The translations under genes and the position numbers were made by a program. 5,928 nt of DNA from Alloprevotella sp. GTDB taxonomy: Bacteria; Bacteroidota; Bacteroidia; Bacteroidales; Bacteroidaceae. Numbering within the stretch: the first letter of the stretch is position 1; every line of letters starts with the position of its first letter. This document shows, piece after piece, positions 5,697 to 5,928 of this stretch. The stretch lies in assembly GCA_015259235.1 (NCBI GenBank), contig JABZGM010000136.1, positions 1 to 5,928 of the forward strand, given 5' to 3'. The notes below the pieces were generated by a model. It saw only the letters and a list, made by a program, of their open reading frames with translations, was not told where the DNA came from and made no database searches.

Positions 5697-5928
5697 ACAA
5701 ATCTATACATCTAAATTTCAATTTCCAACATTCCACACTACATTTACATATTACTCACTGCACATCTCCTAAAGCACACTAGATTAAAAAAGAGATAACC
5801 TAGCAGTTTTTACTGGCTTTCAAAGATATAACAACTACATCTACGTTTTACAGCTATACCCAACGCACCATACAGCTAAAACCAACTGATTTCCTATACA
5901 ACACATGGACAAATAACACATACAACAC

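Larger units (their letters stand above)
5124..5928. other. 805-bp region without a convincing gene at the right end
   Basis: No gene-length frame is found on either strand. From left to right it holds a palindrome (5176-5187), a small hairpin with a T-run on the minus strand (5206-5225), and a 41-codon open frame of unclear meaning (minus, 5370-5245). A cluster of short hairpins follows (5398-5538), then a minus-strand promoter (5618-5648) and a G-poor AC/T-rich tract (5641-5928). Parts may encode an RNA; the right part may be upstream DNA of a gene beyond the window. Confidence 0.5.

Overview
The window looks like chromosomal DNA from a member of the Bacteroidota, most likely Bacteroidales and perhaps a Porphyromonas relative. 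The evidence is a moderate-to-low G+C content, TAnnTTTG-type -7 promoter elements, starts without clear Shine-Dalgarno sequences, and protein families (a stand-alone HsdR N-terminal-domain protein, and an XRE regulator with a KIKEIRVFYDDGTFEVFSP tail) that I associate from memory with that phylum. The genus is a guess.

Layout. Positions 1-301 are AT-rich non-coding DNA with one good -7-like element. Two plus-strand genes follow: a LOG-family nucleotide phosphoribohydrolase (302-841) and the adenine DNA glycosylase MutY (984-2204, GTG start). Between MutY and the next gene, which is on the opposite strand, lies a perfect 16-bp hairpin terminator (2298-2341). From there to position 5123 all recognised genes are on the minus strand. 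Read in their own direction they are an XRE-type regulator (5123-4593), possibly a tiny overlapping ORF (4636-4511), a stand-alone PD-(D/E)XK HsdR-N-type protein (4154-3690), a GNAT acetyltransferase (3511-2942) and a nitroreductase (2927-2409). The last two are 14 nt apart and almost certainly cotranscribed.

The rightmost 800 bases (5124-5928) hold no convincing gene. They contain a good Bacteroidota-type minus-strand promoter near 5618-5648. Downstream of it in the leftward direction is a stretch rich in small hairpins, ending near a weak hairpin plus T-run at 5206-5225. This could be an unrecognised non-coding RNA or a long leader of the XRE gene. To the right of that promoter is a strikingly G-free stretch on the plus strand (5663-5759).

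Functionally the genes are mostly housekeeping or stress-related: MutY prevents mutations from oxidised guanine, LOG enzymes act on nucleoside monophosphates, and the nitroreductase/GNAT pair is a generic small-molecule-modifying unit. I see no complete restriction, CRISPR, toxin-antitoxin or mobile system. The HsdR-N protein lacks any helicase, methylase or specificity partner here. The best leads for something new are the 5204-5648 RNA candidate, the G-free tract and the small ORF overlapping the XRE gene.
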